From Alphaproteobacteria bacterium (GTDB lineage Bacteria; Pseudomonadota; Alphaproteobacteria; RF32; CAG-239): a stretch of DNA of 57,052 nucleotides. Shown here piece by piece: positions 42,239 to 51,283 of the stretch; the first letter of the stretch is position 1; the number at the start of each line of letters is the position of its first letter. The position numbers and the translations under genes are program-made. The stretch lies in NCBI GenBank assembly GCA_017479985.1, contig JAFVBL010000033.1, positions 1 to 57,052 of the forward strand. Direction: 5' to 3'. A model generated the notes under the pieces. It searched no databases and was not told the origin of the DNA. It was given only the letters and a program-made list of their open reading frames with translations.

Positions 42239-43042
42239 ATGAGTGAGGATTTAATCCTGAAAAAACTGGATATAACGGATTTAAAAAATTTAATCGATTT
42301 ACAAGATAAAATCATTGCCGATTTAAAAGAAGATGAACAACATTTTATCTTACATCGTACGGCAAGCGATTTTTTGAATGCGCTTGAGAGCGACTCAACC
42401 TATGTTTTCGGTCTGTACGACGGTGACCGACTGGTATCTCAATCCATTTTATCGTTACCGAAAAATGGTGATAAACGCGAGATTTCGGAATTTTTAAGCG
42501 AAAGAAAAAATTCCGAACTGGCTGTGTATAAAGCCGTTTTGGTTGATCCGGCTTATCGCGGACGCGGTTTGATGAAAAGAATGTTGCGGACACGTGAAGA
42601 AGCAGCCATTATGAACGGGCGCAATACGGCCATTACCCAAATTGCCGCCGATAATCCGGCCAGTTGGGTGAATGCGCTGCGCTACGGTATGCAAATTACT
42701 CAAGTCGGTACAGATCCGGAAGACGGTGCAAAAGTAATTTATTTACAAAAACGCTTAGACGGCAAAAAAGAACCTCTGCTGGATATGGCACAAAGTTTTG
42801 CAATGCCTCTCGGACAAGATATTCATAAACACGTACAGATTCTGTTCAATAAGATGCAAAAACTTTCGGCAGAAGGTTGGGTAGCAACAAATCTGATAAT
42901 GGATAAATCCGGATTCAAACTGATGTGGCATCCGCTGGAAAAGGTCTCACACCTTAAAGAAATAGCCGTCAAAAAAACAGAACCGCAACAGACGCATTTC
43001 ACAATGCAAAATCAATATGGAACCGCACATTTTCAGCGATAG
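42239..43042 (+). CDS. GNAT family N-acetyltransferase
   Basis: This 267-residue protein has an acetyl-CoA binding region in the middle: KAVLVDPAYRGRGLMKRML (the R/Q-x-x-G-x-G/A pyrophosphate loop) and QIAADNPASWVNALRYGM. The substrate is unknown. The C-terminal 80 residues contain a segment outside the core fold, with GWVATNLIMDKSGFKLMWH. It lies 130 bp upstream of ssrA and is not obviously linked to it. Confidence 0.85.
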   Translation: MSEDLILKKLDITDLKNLIDLQDKIIADLKEDEQHFILHRTASDFLNALESDSTYVFGLYDGDRLVSQSILSLPKNGDKREISEFLSERKNSELAVYKAVLVDPAYRGRGLMKRMLRTREEAAIMNGRNTAITQIAADNPASWVNALRYGMQITQVGTDPEDGAKVIYLQKRLDGKKEPLLDMAQSFAMPLGQDIHKHVQILFNKMQKLSAEGWVATNLIMDKSGFKLMWHPLEKVSHLKEIAVKKTEPQQTHFTMQNQYGTAHFQR

Positions 43043-43135
43043 AATATCCGCAAGTTTCAAAAGGCAAAAAAAACACATACCCGAATATACGATAATTTTG
43101 TGAATCAAAACTGATAATTCACCCCAAAATCCCTC

Positions 43136-43163
43136 TTGATATTTTAAAAAGAATCTTTATATT
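43136..43163 (+). promoter_or_regulatory. Promoter of ssrA
   Basis: TTGATA (43136-43141), a 16-nt spacer and TATATT (43158-43163) end just before the start of the tmRNA gene. Confidence 0.65.
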
Positions 43164-43169
43164 GTACTT

Positions 43170-43470
43170 TGTCAGGCAACTGACTGTGACACCAGAGGCT
43201 GTATGGAATAGGTACGTCGGACCCGAGGGCAGTACTCGGCACCTCCACCACTTACGGGGGTGAAACAGGATTGACGGTGTATAGTAAAGATATGTGCTGT
43301 GTTCGGTGAGATACCACCGTTATCGGTTCAAATTAAATAAACGCAAATGATAATTTTGCACCTGTTGCTGTTGCTGCGTAATGCGGTAAATGCAACAAAC
43401 ATCAATTCTTTAAGCTTTGGTTAGCATAAAGTGGGGATTGAGCCACCCAGCAACAGAACGGCTCGTTTAA
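43170..43470 (+). ncRNA. ssrA: tmRNA, circularly permuted two-piece form
   Basis: tmRNA rescues stalled ribosomes and tags the nascent chain for degradation. The acceptor part comes first and ends CACCTCC-ACCA (near 43239-43250). After a short spacer the coding part starts GGGGGTGAAACAGGATTGACGG, so GGGGGTG pairs with CACCTCC to form the acceptor stem. The tag frame is 43343-43381: A N D N F A P V A V A A stop. The reversed order is the hallmark of the alphaproteobacterial two-piece tmRNA, cut after transcription. The ends given are approximate. sspB follows directly. Confidence 0.93.
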
Positions 43471-43493
43471 TTTTGTAAAATTTAGGGGATAAA

Positions 43494-43955
43494 ATGGTCA
43501 AATTTATTACGGAATTTAATTATGATGAGCTGATTGAAAAATCTCTGCGTAATGTGGTTTATTATGCCTTAAAAATTGTTGAAGAACAAGGCTTGCCGGG
43601 AGAAAATCACTTTTATATCACTTTCCGTACCAATTATCCGGGGACGATTATCTCTAAAAATCTCAAAGTCCAATATCCTGAAACAATGACGATTGTGCTG
43701 CAAAATCAGTTTGATAATCTGACGGTACGCCACAACAGCTTTTCGGTTGATTTGAGCTTTGGCGGTATTCCGCAGACAATCACCATTCCGTATGACGCCA
43801 TTACCTACTTTGCCGACCCGTATGCAAAATTCGGACTGAGTTTTGAAAAGCTTGAAGACGAAGACGAACATTTGGAAACGGATTCCGTATCGGCAGAAAA
43901 ATTGCAAACAGGCAATGCGGAAGTTATTTCCATCGACAACTGGCGTAAAAAATAA
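43494..43955 (+). CDS. sspB: SspB family ClpXP adaptor
   Basis: This 153-residue protein of the alphaproteobacterial SspB type has YDELIEKSLRNVVYYAL, GLPGENHFYITFRTNYPG, the MTIVLQNQFDNL core and DLSFGGIPQTITIPYDAI. SspB binds ssrA-tagged proteins and tethers them to ClpXP. Its location directly behind ssrA joins tag production and tag recognition in one locus. The C-terminal tail (VISIDNWRKK) may be the ClpX-binding peptide; this is inferred by analogy. Confidence 0.92.
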   Translation: MVKFITEFNYDELIEKSLRNVVYYALKIVEEQGLPGENHFYITFRTNYPGTIISKNLKVQYPETMTIVLQNQFDNLTVRHNSFSVDLSFGGIPQTITIPYDAITYFADPYAKFGLSFEKLEDEDEHLETDSVSAEKLQTGNAEVISIDNWRKK

Positions 43956-44176
43956 TGATAAAAGTTTCTGTTTTAATTGCCAACAGGCACGCTACCAGCA
44001 TTACGATTGAAGAAGAGTTTTTTGAAGCGTTGCTTGACATTGCCGCAGAAATGAAACTGAGCCGCAATCAGCTTATCACATTGATAGATAAAACACGCAC
44101 GGCAGATAATTTATCAAGTGCGGTGCGTTTATATATTTTACAATACTATCAAAAAAAATCAGCTGCGCCAAAATGA
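43955..44176 (+). CDS. Ribbon-helix-helix domain protein (RHH_4 type)
   Basis: This 73-residue protein has the RHATSITIEEEFFEALLDIA and NLSSAVRLYILQYYQ blocks of a small predicted DNA-binding RHH family that is common beside sspB-like genes in Alphaproteobacteria. It overlaps sspB by one base (TAATG) and runs 18 bp into the convergent trkH gene. Its target is unknown; it could regulate its own neighbourhood. Confidence 0.85.
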   Translation: MIKVSVLIANRHATSITIEEEFFEALLDIAAEMKLSRNQLITLIDKTRTADNLSSAVRLYILQYYQKKSAAPK

Positions 44177-45595
44177 TTTGGAAAAGACGACCAAAATCGT
44201 AATAATTTCCAAACGCCCGAGCAACATCGCAAAACATAAGAAAGACTTAACGGTATCGGAAAAAAACGCATAATTACCGTTCGGTCCGATTAAATCAATC
44301 GCCCCTACCCCGACATTTGTCATACACGCCGTTACCGCTGCCAGCGAGGTACGCAAATCCAATCCGGTGGCACTCACCAAAACCGACATCAACACAAGTG
44401 AAATCAAAAAAGAGAAAACATATACAAACACCGACATTGTAACTTTTTCCGGCATATTGACAACACCGATTTTCAGCGGAATAATTCTGTTCGGCTCAAT
44501 CGCCGACAGCAAGTATTTGCGTAAAAATGCATAAATCACCTGCCAACGAAAAATCTTAATCGAGCCGGTTGTCGAGCCGGTGCAACCGCCGGTCAGTGAT
44601 AAAAACAAAACCACCGCCGTAACCCAAACACCCCAAGTTGTATAGTCACACGATGCCAAACCGGTTGTCGTGACAATTGCCGTCACCGTGAAAAAGCTGT
44701 AACGCAAAGCCGAAAACAATGAAAAATCAGATACAAAACACAAATAACCGCCGAGAATAAGTCCGTATATCGCTATCAATTTCAAAAAAACGCGCACTTG
44801 CCGATTTTTATCCGGATTGGCACGACGGAAAAGCAAAATATAAAACGTCATCGGCAAAGCACCGACCAACATAAACAGTGTCGTCACCATTTCTATCGGC
44901 ACACTGTCAAAGGCGGCAATTGAATTGTTTTTTGTAGAAAATCCGCCGGTACCGATGGCCGACATTGCGTGATTTATCGCATCAAACCATCCCATTCCGG
45001 CCGCAAACAGTGAAACAACCGCCAACGCAGTCAAAAACACGTAAACAAAGACGATTCTTTTAGCTATATAACTGAATTTAGGCATAAATTTATCGTTTGA
45101 ATCGGAATTTTCGTGTTGAAATATCTGCATACCGCCGATTCCCAAAAACGGCAGCAATGCCACCGCAAAAATAACAATACCCAAACCGCCGATATAATTT
45201 AAGAGAGAACGCCACAGCAACACCGACTGCGGCAACACCTCCACGTCATTCATAATTGTCGCTCCCGTACCGGTAATTCCGGAAGTTGCCTCAAACACGG
45301 CATCCATCACACTCCCGACGCTGTGATGAAACCAAAACGGCAATGCCGAAAACAAACAAACGGAAATCCAACTGACGGCCGTCAGCAAATAACCCTGCTT
45401 CAGCGTAATTCTCTCGATTTTATCGTAATTAGATAAAAACAGCGAAAATCCGAAGAATACGGCAATCATTGATGCACTGAAAAACGGCGACCATTCGACA
45501 TTATCCGCAAACACGTCCAAACCGGCGGGAATCAGCATAATCAACCCCAAAATACCTAAAATATATCCGCTGATCATAAAAACCGGTTGCCACAT
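44159..45595 (-). CDS. trkH: TrkH/KtrB family potassium uptake protein
   Basis: This 478-residue polytopic protein has four P-loop repeats with filter-like segments, including ATSGITGTGATI, SAIGTGGFST, TATIVTTTGLAS-like (VTAIVTTTGLASCDY) and ACMTNVGVGAIDLIG. It imports K+ in the cytoplasmic membrane with a TrkA-type regulator, which is not in the window. The last bases overlap the convergent RHH gene. Confidence 0.93.
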   Translation of the reverse strand: MWQPVFMISGYILGILGLIMLIPAGLDVFADNVEWSPFFSASMIAVFFGFSLFLSNYDKIERITLKQGYLLTAVSWISVCLFSALPFWFHHSVGSVMDAVFEATSGITGTGATIMNDVEVLPQSVLLWRSLLNYIGGLGIVIFAVALLPFLGIGGMQIFQHENSDSNDKFMPKFSYIAKRIVFVYVFLTALAVVSLFAAGMGWFDAINHAMSAIGTGGFSTKNNSIAAFDSVPIEMVTTLFMLVGALPMTFYILLFRRANPDKNRQVRVFLKLIAIYGLILGGYLCFVSDFSLFSALRYSFFTVTAIVTTTGLASCDYTTWGVWVTAVVLFLSLTGGCTGSTTGSIKIFRWQVIYAFLRKYLLSAIEPNRIIPLKIGVVNMPEKVTMSVFVYVFSFLISLVLMSVLVSATGLDLRTSLAAVTACMTNVGVGAIDLIGPNGNYAFFSDTVKSFLCFAMLLGRLEIITILVVFSKSFWRS

Positions 45596-45605
45596 ATTTA
45601 CCGCC

Positions 45606-46589
45606 TTATTTCAATCCGACATTTTCTGCCAAATTGTGATTCACCATTGCTTTATTGATAAATATGCCGTTTACAAAACACAGTCCGGTTGCCGTATTTG
45701 TATGCCCCGTATATGCCACAACTGCACAATATACGGCTTCATCTGCCGTCAAATCACGCAAATACTGTTCGGCCGACCTCGTATCATACGTCCGTTTATC
45801 GGTATAAATACCGTACAAAAACAAAAAAGTGTGATTGACATACAAACTGTTTGGACCGACGACATTTGCCGAACCGTACAACACACGCGGTTTATCCGGA
45901 TAAACCAATCCTCTGTTTTCCAATCGCTCGTAATAATCGGTCAAAGCACCTTCATAATAGAACGAATCTTGCGGCACAACATCTTTGGGCGCGACGCTCG
46001 GCTCTACGGTAAATGCCTGCTGATAACGCGGTTTGACCAAGCGCGTTTCTTTATGCAAAGCCGCAGTCTCATCTTCTTTTGTTTCGGAAGCCATTTGCTT
46101 GAGTGCAACAAAAGCATTTTGGGCAGCATTCACCGTATTTTGCAAGGCCTTTACGCCGGCTTTGGGCTTATATTCGGCTTTTTTCAACTCACCGACATTC
46201 CACTTGGCAAAACGCGGCTCATCATCGGACGCTACATCTTCCGTATCGACTGTAACATTCGCCGTTATCTCGGAAAGTGTATCGTTGATTTCGCCGACTT
46301 TTGCTGAAATTTTATCGACTTTATCCGCAACCTTTTCAATCACTTTGCTATTGTTTTTAAGCATTACACGTATCGGAATCACCGACTTATACCATTCGCC
46401 GATATGCCCGAACTGTGCGCCGCAATACAACGGTATAATCAGCAACAGAAGAACGATAACGATTAAACCGAGAACAATCTGCCAAAAGCGCCGTATCGGA
46501 AACGTTATCAGCATAACAAGCCGATGCACCCAAGCCAACACACCGTCCAAACGTAAATCGCCCCAATTTCCGATACCTTTCAGCGCCAT
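45606..46589 (-). CDS. Membrane-anchored protein with coiled coil, unknown function
   Basis: This 327-residue protein has a basic N-terminus and one strong transmembrane segment (IVLGLIVIVLLLLIIPLYCG, near residues 38-57). A periplasmic or extracytoplasmic coiled coil follows (KVIEKVADKVDKISAKVGEI). The C-terminal globular region contains YYEGALTDYYERLENRGLVYP and DEAVYCAVVAYTGHTNTATGLCFVNG. The frame opens at 46670, but GGAGG before ATG 46589 places the start one base behind the metG stop. No family is recognised. Confidence 0.75.
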   Translation of the reverse strand: MALKGIGNWGDLRLDGVLAWVHRLVMLITFPIRRFWQIVLGLIVIVLLLLIIPLYCGAQFGHIGEWYKSVIPIRVMLKNNSKVIEKVADKVDKISAKVGEINDTLSEITANVTVDTEDVASDDEPRFAKWNVGELKKAEYKPKAGVKALQNTVNAAQNAFVALKQMASETKEDETAALHKETRLVKPRYQQAFTVEPSVAPKDVVPQDSFYYEGALTDYYERLENRGLVYPDKPRVLYGSANVVGPNSLYVNHTFLFLYGIYTDKRTYDTRSAEQYLRDLTADEAVYCAVVAYTGHTNTATGLCFVNGIFINKAMVNHNLAENVGLK

Positions 46590-46590
46590 T

Positions 46591-48285
46591 TTATTTTCCT
46601 CCGTATTTTTCCTGTAATTCAGCCGCTTTTTCCGGTGTAATACGTTCAAAAAGCGCTTCTCCCGTTTCAAACGGCATACCTGCTTTCAGTGCTGTAATCT
46701 GCTCGGCAACATCAAAGTTTTTCAATGACGGCATATCTCCTGTTTTTAAGCCGAATTTCGCCAGCATTTTTTCTGCCGTTTCCGGCATCAGCGGTGCGCT
46801 CAAAATCGCAAAAATACGCACCAGATTCAAACACAGACGCAAAATTGCCGCCGCCCGCGTTTCATCTTCTTTAATCACCTGCCACGGCTCGGTTTTGGTA
46901 ATATAGTTATTACCCTCTACCCAAATTGCACGCAACTCGGCGACCGCTTTTCTGAACTCCAGAGCATCCATATATTTGAAATAATCATTAACACGCGATT
47001 GAAGTGCCGTAATCATCTCATTGTCAACCTCTTGCAATTCACCGCCCTGAGGTACAAAACTGCCGAGTTTGGAAGCCGTCATTTTCATCACACGTTGTGC
47101 AAAATTCCCCAACACACCGTTCAAATCCTTGTTAATCGTTCCGACAAAGCTGTCAAACGTAAAAGATGAATCCGATGCTTCCGGTGCATTTGCCATCAAC
47201 CAATAGCGCCAATAATCAACCGGAAATTCCGCCACCGCGTCTTCGGCAAAAATACCGCGATGTTCCGACTTGGAAAACTTGCCGCCCTCAAAAGTCAGAT
47301 AGCTGAAACCTTTCAAATAATCCACCTTCGTCCAGTTTTCACCGGTACCGAGCAACGTTGCCGGAAATGTAATCGAATGATACGGCACATTATCTTTGCC
47401 CATAAACTCAACATAGCGCACATCTTTGGCATCAAGCCACCATTCTTTCCAATCACGCTCTGTCGGTTTTTCGTCCGACCATTGCTTGGTAATGCCGATA
47501 TAGCCGATCGGCGCATCAAACCACACATAAAACACCTTATTCTCAAAACCGGCTTTATTGACCGGAAAGCCCCATTTCAAATCACGCGTAATACAACGCG
47601 GCTGCAAACCTTCCTTAACCCATTTTTTGGCGATAGAATAGGCAACATCAGGCCAAAAAGCCTCTTTTGTTTTAAGCCATTCAGCAAGTTTTTCTTCAAT
47701 CTTCGGCAAATTCAAGAACAAGTGCTTAGTTTCACGCACTTCCAAATTGGTACTGCCGGAAACCGTGCTTCGCGGATTGATTAAATCGGTCGGTTCCAAA
47801 ACTTTGGTGCAATTTTCGCACTGGTCGCCACGTGCTTTTTCATAACCGCAATGCGGACACGTTCCGGTAATATAACGGTCGGCCAAAAACATATTATCAT
47901 CAACCGAAAATACTTGTTTCATTGTTTTTTCGGCGATAAAACCGTTTTTATCGAGCTGTTCGAAAATATGATATGTCATTTCCTTATTTTGTTCACTGGA
48001 AGAACGCCCGAAATAGTCAAACGACAAATTAAAATCGGCATAAGTTTTTGCGTGACGTGCGTGGTATTTATCGCAATATTCCTGAACCGGCATATTTTCC
48101 TTCAAAGCGCCGACCTCAGACGCCGTGCCGTGTTCATCATTGCCGCAAATGTACAAAACTTCGTTGCCCATCATTCGCATATAACGCGCATACACATCGG
48201 ACGGCAACAAACAACCGACCATATGTCCCAAATGCGGAACGCCGTTAATATATGGTAACGCTGAGGTAATCAAAATTTTAGACAT
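46591..48285 (-). CDS. metG: Methionyl-tRNA synthetase
   Basis: The enzyme charges tRNA-Met. The HIGH motif reads PYINGVPHLGH, the KMSKS loop FSKSEHRG, and the zinc insert has CPHCGYEKARGDQCENC. The 564 residues lack the C-terminal EMAP-type tRNA-binding domain. AAGGAG precedes the start, and its own promoter lies at 48325-48353. Confidence 0.96.
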   Translation of the reverse strand: MSKILITSALPYINGVPHLGHMVGCLLPSDVYARYMRMMGNEVLYICGNDEHGTASEVGALKENMPVQEYCDKYHARHAKTYADFNLSFDYFGRSSSEQNKEMTYHIFEQLDKNGFIAEKTMKQVFSVDDNMFLADRYITGTCPHCGYEKARGDQCENCTKVLEPTDLINPRSTVSGSTNLEVRETKHLFLNLPKIEEKLAEWLKTKEAFWPDVAYSIAKKWVKEGLQPRCITRDLKWGFPVNKAGFENKVFYVWFDAPIGYIGITKQWSDEKPTERDWKEWWLDAKDVRYVEFMGKDNVPYHSITFPATLLGTGENWTKVDYLKGFSYLTFEGGKFSKSEHRGIFAEDAVAEFPVDYWRYWLMANAPEASDSSFTFDSFVGTINKDLNGVLGNFAQRVMKMTASKLGSFVPQGGELQEVDNEMITALQSRVNDYFKYMDALEFRKAVAELRAIWVEGNNYITKTEPWQVIKEDETRAAAILRLCLNLVRIFAILSAPLMPETAEKMLAKFGLKTGDMPSLKNFDVAEQITALKAGMPFETGEALFERITPEKAAELQEKYGGK

Positions 48286-48324
48286 TTGCTCATAAACTCC
48301 TTATAAAATTTCATTTCAGACGAG

Positions 48325-48353
48325 AGTTTACTGACATTTAATCAAAAGTGCAA
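48325..48353 (-). promoter_or_regulatory. Promoter of metG
   Basis: The minus strand shows TTGCAC (48348-48353), a 17-nt spacer and TAAACT (48325-48330), about 40 bp upstream of metG and downstream of the terminator at 48408-48455. metG is therefore probably not transcribed from the upstream RNA gene. Confidence 0.6.
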
Positions 48354-48407
48354 GCAAAAAGAGGATATTGCCGCCGATTTTACACAAAATAAAACAGTAT
48401 GTTACTT

Positions 48408-48455
48408 AAAAACACAAAAGAACGGCTTGCAACTTTCAAAATACAAGCCGTTCCC
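48408..48455 (-). terminator. Second terminator downstream of the structured RNA
   Basis: AACGGCTTG (48444-48452) pairs with CAAGCCGTT (48421-48429) on the minus strand, followed by CTTTTGTGTTTTT. Together with the hairpin at 48518-48540 it isolates the RNA from metG. Confidence 0.8.
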
Positions 48456-48507
48456 ACTAACGACTTTCCCAATAGTATTCGGCTTTATTACCGCTATCAA
48501 CGACGCT

Positions 48508-48692
48508 CACGGCAATAAAAAAGCCATCTCACAAGAGATGACTGGAGACTGAAAACTACTAGTAAGAAATAGTGCGGTATATTCACCGCAACGGTTTATT
48601 TTACCGCTCTCCAGCCTAAGCTGAAAAGCAAGTTTTTCGTCCTTTATGACGCTTACTAGAGGTTTTCAGACCTCCGGCAGACCTCTCCGCCT
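48508..48692 (-). ncRNA. Structured non-coding RNA of unassigned family
   Basis: The RNA would start near 48692. A hairpin GGCGGA-GAGG-TCTGCC comes first. A long-range stem pairs GGAG-CTGAAAAC-CTAGTAAG (about 48680-48652) with CTTACTAG-GTTTTCAG-CTCC (about 48566-48543). Inside it are GTC-ATAAAG-GAC, a 10-bp GCTTTTCAGC/GCTGGAGAGC hairpin, GGT-AAAATAA-ACC and GCGGT-GAATAT-ACCGC. It ends with CATCTC-TTGT-GAGATG-GCTTTTTT. A closing stem around a bubble recalls 6S RNA, but the fit is not proven; RNase P and SRP RNA hallmarks are absent. Confidence 0.7.
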
Positions 48693-48698
48693 ATTTTT

Positions 48699-48727
48699 TT
48701 TATAAAATATATCTTGTGTAATGTAAA
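48699..48727 (-). promoter_or_regulatory. Promoter of the structured RNA
   Basis: The minus strand reads TTTACA (48722-48727), a 17-nt spacer and TATAAA (48699-48704), placing a transcription start about 7 nt before the first hairpin. Confidence 0.65.
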
Positions 48728-48966
48728 GCAAAAATCACATTTTTAACCGGCAAACATTGTAATCATAATATTTTTATTATTTTTGCTTGGCATAATAATA
48801 TTTTTATTATATTATATCTATTATTATAAATTACGTTAATTTCTGGCATCTTTATAATTTTATGGAGATGCCTTTTTAAGGAAAATAAGATAAGAAATAT
48901 ATTATTATAAACATTCGCAATTAACCGAGAAATATTTTAACAAATTTTAGAAAAGGATAAAGAAAA

Positions 48967-49833
48967 ATGAGTAAATCAATCGGACAGATATTCGGAAAAG
49001 CAAATTACGCAACCCGAGAGGACTATTTAAGATGTATAGAAGATTATTTAAGACGAAACAATATAAATGTTGCCGGCCAATCTCATTCATCGGAACTTAT
49101 ACAAAGTATGTTCAATGGCACAAATTATTCCCCTTACGGATTAACCTTGCAGACTGAACCTTTAACCGCGCAAGGAACACAATATGCCCAAATAACAAAT
49201 CCCAATATAGCAACGGATGCCGATACCATGCCACCGGTGGATTATTCTTTATACGGAGATGGATTTTCCCGTGAATTTATTGATCAAATGGTAGGTGATA
49301 AAGAATTTCAGAAAATATTAAATGAATATATCATTCCTAATGAAGGTGGATATAATAATGATCCTGTAGATGCCGGAGGAGAAACCAATTTAGGGATTGC
49401 TCAAAGTGCGCATCCAAACGAAGACATAATAAATATGACCAGAGAACGTGCTAATGCTATATATTATCGTGATTACTATAATTGGAATGGTCTAAATAAA
49501 CTACCTTATCCTATCAGGGGTTTTGTTGTAGATTATGGATTGCCAACTAATCCGCAATACGCGCTTCAAACCGTACATAATGTTTTAGGAATTCCTAAAA
49601 ATGCTACAGTTATCGGACCGACTACTCTAAAATCTTTTGAACACTATACAGAGGCTGATTATAATGATTTTCTGGAAAAATACAGAGAGGAGATGAAAAA
49701 ACATTATAATGACATTGTTCAGAAGAATCCTCAAAAAAAGAAGTTTTTAAAGGGATGGACAATCGAGCCAACAGCGCTCATCTTGGTAAATAGTCTGCTG
49801 AAAAGAGAGGCTGAATTTTATCAACCTCTCTAG
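48967..49833 (+). CDS. GH108 family muramidase (endolysin-like)
   Basis: This 288-residue protein has a C-terminal GH108 domain (from about residue 110): PNEGGYNNDPVDAGGETNLGI (shown in part; catalytic Glu in NEGGY), MTRERANAIYYRDYYNWNGL, VVDYGLPTNP and VIGPTTLKSFE, and a late KGWTIEP. These enzymes cleave peptidoglycan and include phage endolysins and secretion-activating proteins. The N-terminal 100 residues are variable and match nothing recognised. No signal peptide, holin or other phage gene is nearby, so this may be a domesticated lysin or be delivered by another route. Confidence 0.85.
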   Translation: MSKSIGQIFGKANYATREDYLRCIEDYLRRNNINVAGQSHSSELIQSMFNGTNYSPYGLTLQTEPLTAQGTQYAQITNPNIATDADTMPPVDYSLYGDGFSREFIDQMVGDKEFQKILNEYIIPNEGGYNNDPVDAGGETNLGIAQSAHPNEDIINMTRERANAIYYRDYYNWNGLNKLPYPIRGFVVDYGLPTNPQYALQTVHNVLGIPKNATVIGPTTLKSFEHYTEADYNDFLEKYREEMKKHYNDIVQKNPQKKKFLKGWTIEPTALILVNSLLKREAEFYQPL

Positions 49834-50330
49834 TTATATTCCTCTAATATAGATGAATATGAAAACATTTGTTCTTTACTAAAATCTATTAAATCTTGAA
49901 TATAGTTTCTTAATGAGGCAGATAAATCCGAAGCTCGATCAATGTCGCAGATACTTCCACTCGGCCAAGCATATTTATTGCGGCAATTTTTTAGCCCGTA
50001 AGCATCTGATAAAGCTTTTTTCAACTGTTTGTATTCGGTTATATTATTCTTTGGATGCATATATAGATTTGTTACAATTTTCTCCGCAATTTTATCATAA
50101 CAACCCAAAACTTCAGGTAATTCAGTTGGGCAACTGTCAAGTTCTTTTTGGTACTGCAACAACAGAGTATAATCATCTATTATTTCTTTGATTTTTTCTT
50201 TACTGCTCCAATCACTGCTTTCATAAACCGCATCTATATCAATGCCATAATATACTTCTGCTTGTACACCGGTATTGAGCATAAAAAAGCTGATAAACAC
50301 CAATCCCAAAATCAAAACAAACTTCTTCAT
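49830..50330 (-). CDS. Small secreted protein with paired Cys
   Basis: This 166-residue protein has a clear signal peptide (MKKFVLILGLVFISFFMLNTGVQA). The mature part is helical, with five Cys in all (for example DSCPTELPEVLGCYDK and NCRNKYAWPSGSICDID). The 3' end overlaps the convergent GH108 gene by 4 bp. No family is recognised. Confidence 0.72.
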   Translation of the reverse strand: MKKFVLILGLVFISFFMLNTGVQAEVYYGIDIDAVYESSDWSSKEKIKEIIDDYTLLLQYQKELDSCPTELPEVLGCYDKIAEKIVTNLYMHPKNNITEYKQLKKALSDAYGLKNCRNKYAWPSGSICDIDRASDLSASLRNYIQDLIDFSKEQMFSYSSILEEYN

Positions 50331-50394
50331 CTTTCCACCTCTGCAAATCTTATATTTGATATGCGCTGAAATATGCTAAGAAAATCGATTTAAT

Positions 50395-51273
50395 TTACCG
50401 CACCAAACTCTGTGCCAGATTGATAATGGCCTCACTGACATCATTTGCCGCCGCATCAAAATCCGCATTTTCGGTCAAACGTTCTTCATCGGCATAGAGC
50501 GCACGGTTGATTTCCAACTGCAAAGTATAAATCTTGCGTTTCGGCTGACAATAATTAAACGTGATAAATGCGCCGGAATACGGACAATTAAACTCCACAT
50601 TGTAGTTTTTATTCCAAAACTGACCGGCTAAAAAATCGCTCATTTCCTGCGGACAGCTTTGGCTGAACAAATTACCGAGGCAAATATCAATCCCCGACCG
50701 GTCGTCGATAATCGAGCATATTTTAGACGGCATTGAGTGGCAATCAAGCACCAGACAGAACCCGAACTTTTTAACACATTTTGCAATGATTTTCTGCAAT
50801 TGCGCGTGATAGACATCATACACATTTTTAAGCCGTTTTTCAACTTCGTGGTAATCAAGCAGTCCCTTATACAACGGCTGGCGCAAATAGTTAATTCGGT
50901 GCACCACCCCCAAACCGACGCGGCAATGTTTGTCAAATAAAATATCTTTATCTTTCGGATAATTATAAAACATCGCCGGATCAAGCTCCAAACGGTCGCG
51001 ATTAAGGTCGATAAACACGCGGCTGATAAGCATTTTAATGGTCGGAATCCCGAAACTTACGGCTTTTTGCAACAACTCATCAACCAACAAATCCTCGTTG
51101 TGCCGCATAACTTCTACCGAACTGGCAACTTCTTTGACAAACTCCGGCGGAAAATACGTCCCGCTGTGCGGTATTGAGAGCACAAGCGGAAACAGAGGTT
51201 TCTCGGCATTAAAATCCTCAAAAACCTTCATTTTGGAATAATTAATTTTGATATCCGAATGTTTACCTTCCAT
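50395..51273 (-). CDS. N-formylglutamate amidohydrolase family protein
   Basis: This 292-residue protein contains LVLSIPHSGTYFP (His metal ligand), MRHNEDLLVDEL, FIDLNRDRLELDP, VLDCHSMPS (His metal ligand) and IYTLQLEINRALY (late Glu), the conserved blocks of HutG-type amidohydrolases. It probably hydrolyses N-formylglutamate or a related N-acyl amino acid. No other hut genes are nearby. The frame opens at 51465, but this overlaps the upstream gene; AGGTGA before ATG 51273 is the better start. Confidence 0.88.
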   Translation of the reverse strand: MEGKHSDIKINYSKMKVFEDFNAEKPLFPLVLSIPHSGTYFPPEFVKEVASSVEVMRHNEDLLVDELLQKAVSFGIPTIKMLISRVFIDLNRDRLELDPAMFYNYPKDKDILFDKHCRVGLGVVHRINYLRQPLYKGLLDYHEVEKRLKNVYDVYHAQLQKIIAKCVKKFGFCLVLDCHSMPSKICSIIDDRSGIDICLGNLFSQSCPQEMSDFLAGQFWNKNYNVEFNCPYSGAFITFNYCQPKRKIYTLQLEINRALYADEERLTENADFDAAANDVSEAIINLAQSLVR

Positions 51274-51283
51274 ATTCACCTGC

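Noticed and set aside
48508-48692. RNase P or SRP RNA assignment for the structured RNA
   Set aside because: The conserved RNase P (GAGGAAAGTCC-type) and SRP (GGAAGGAAGCAGC-type) segments are absent.
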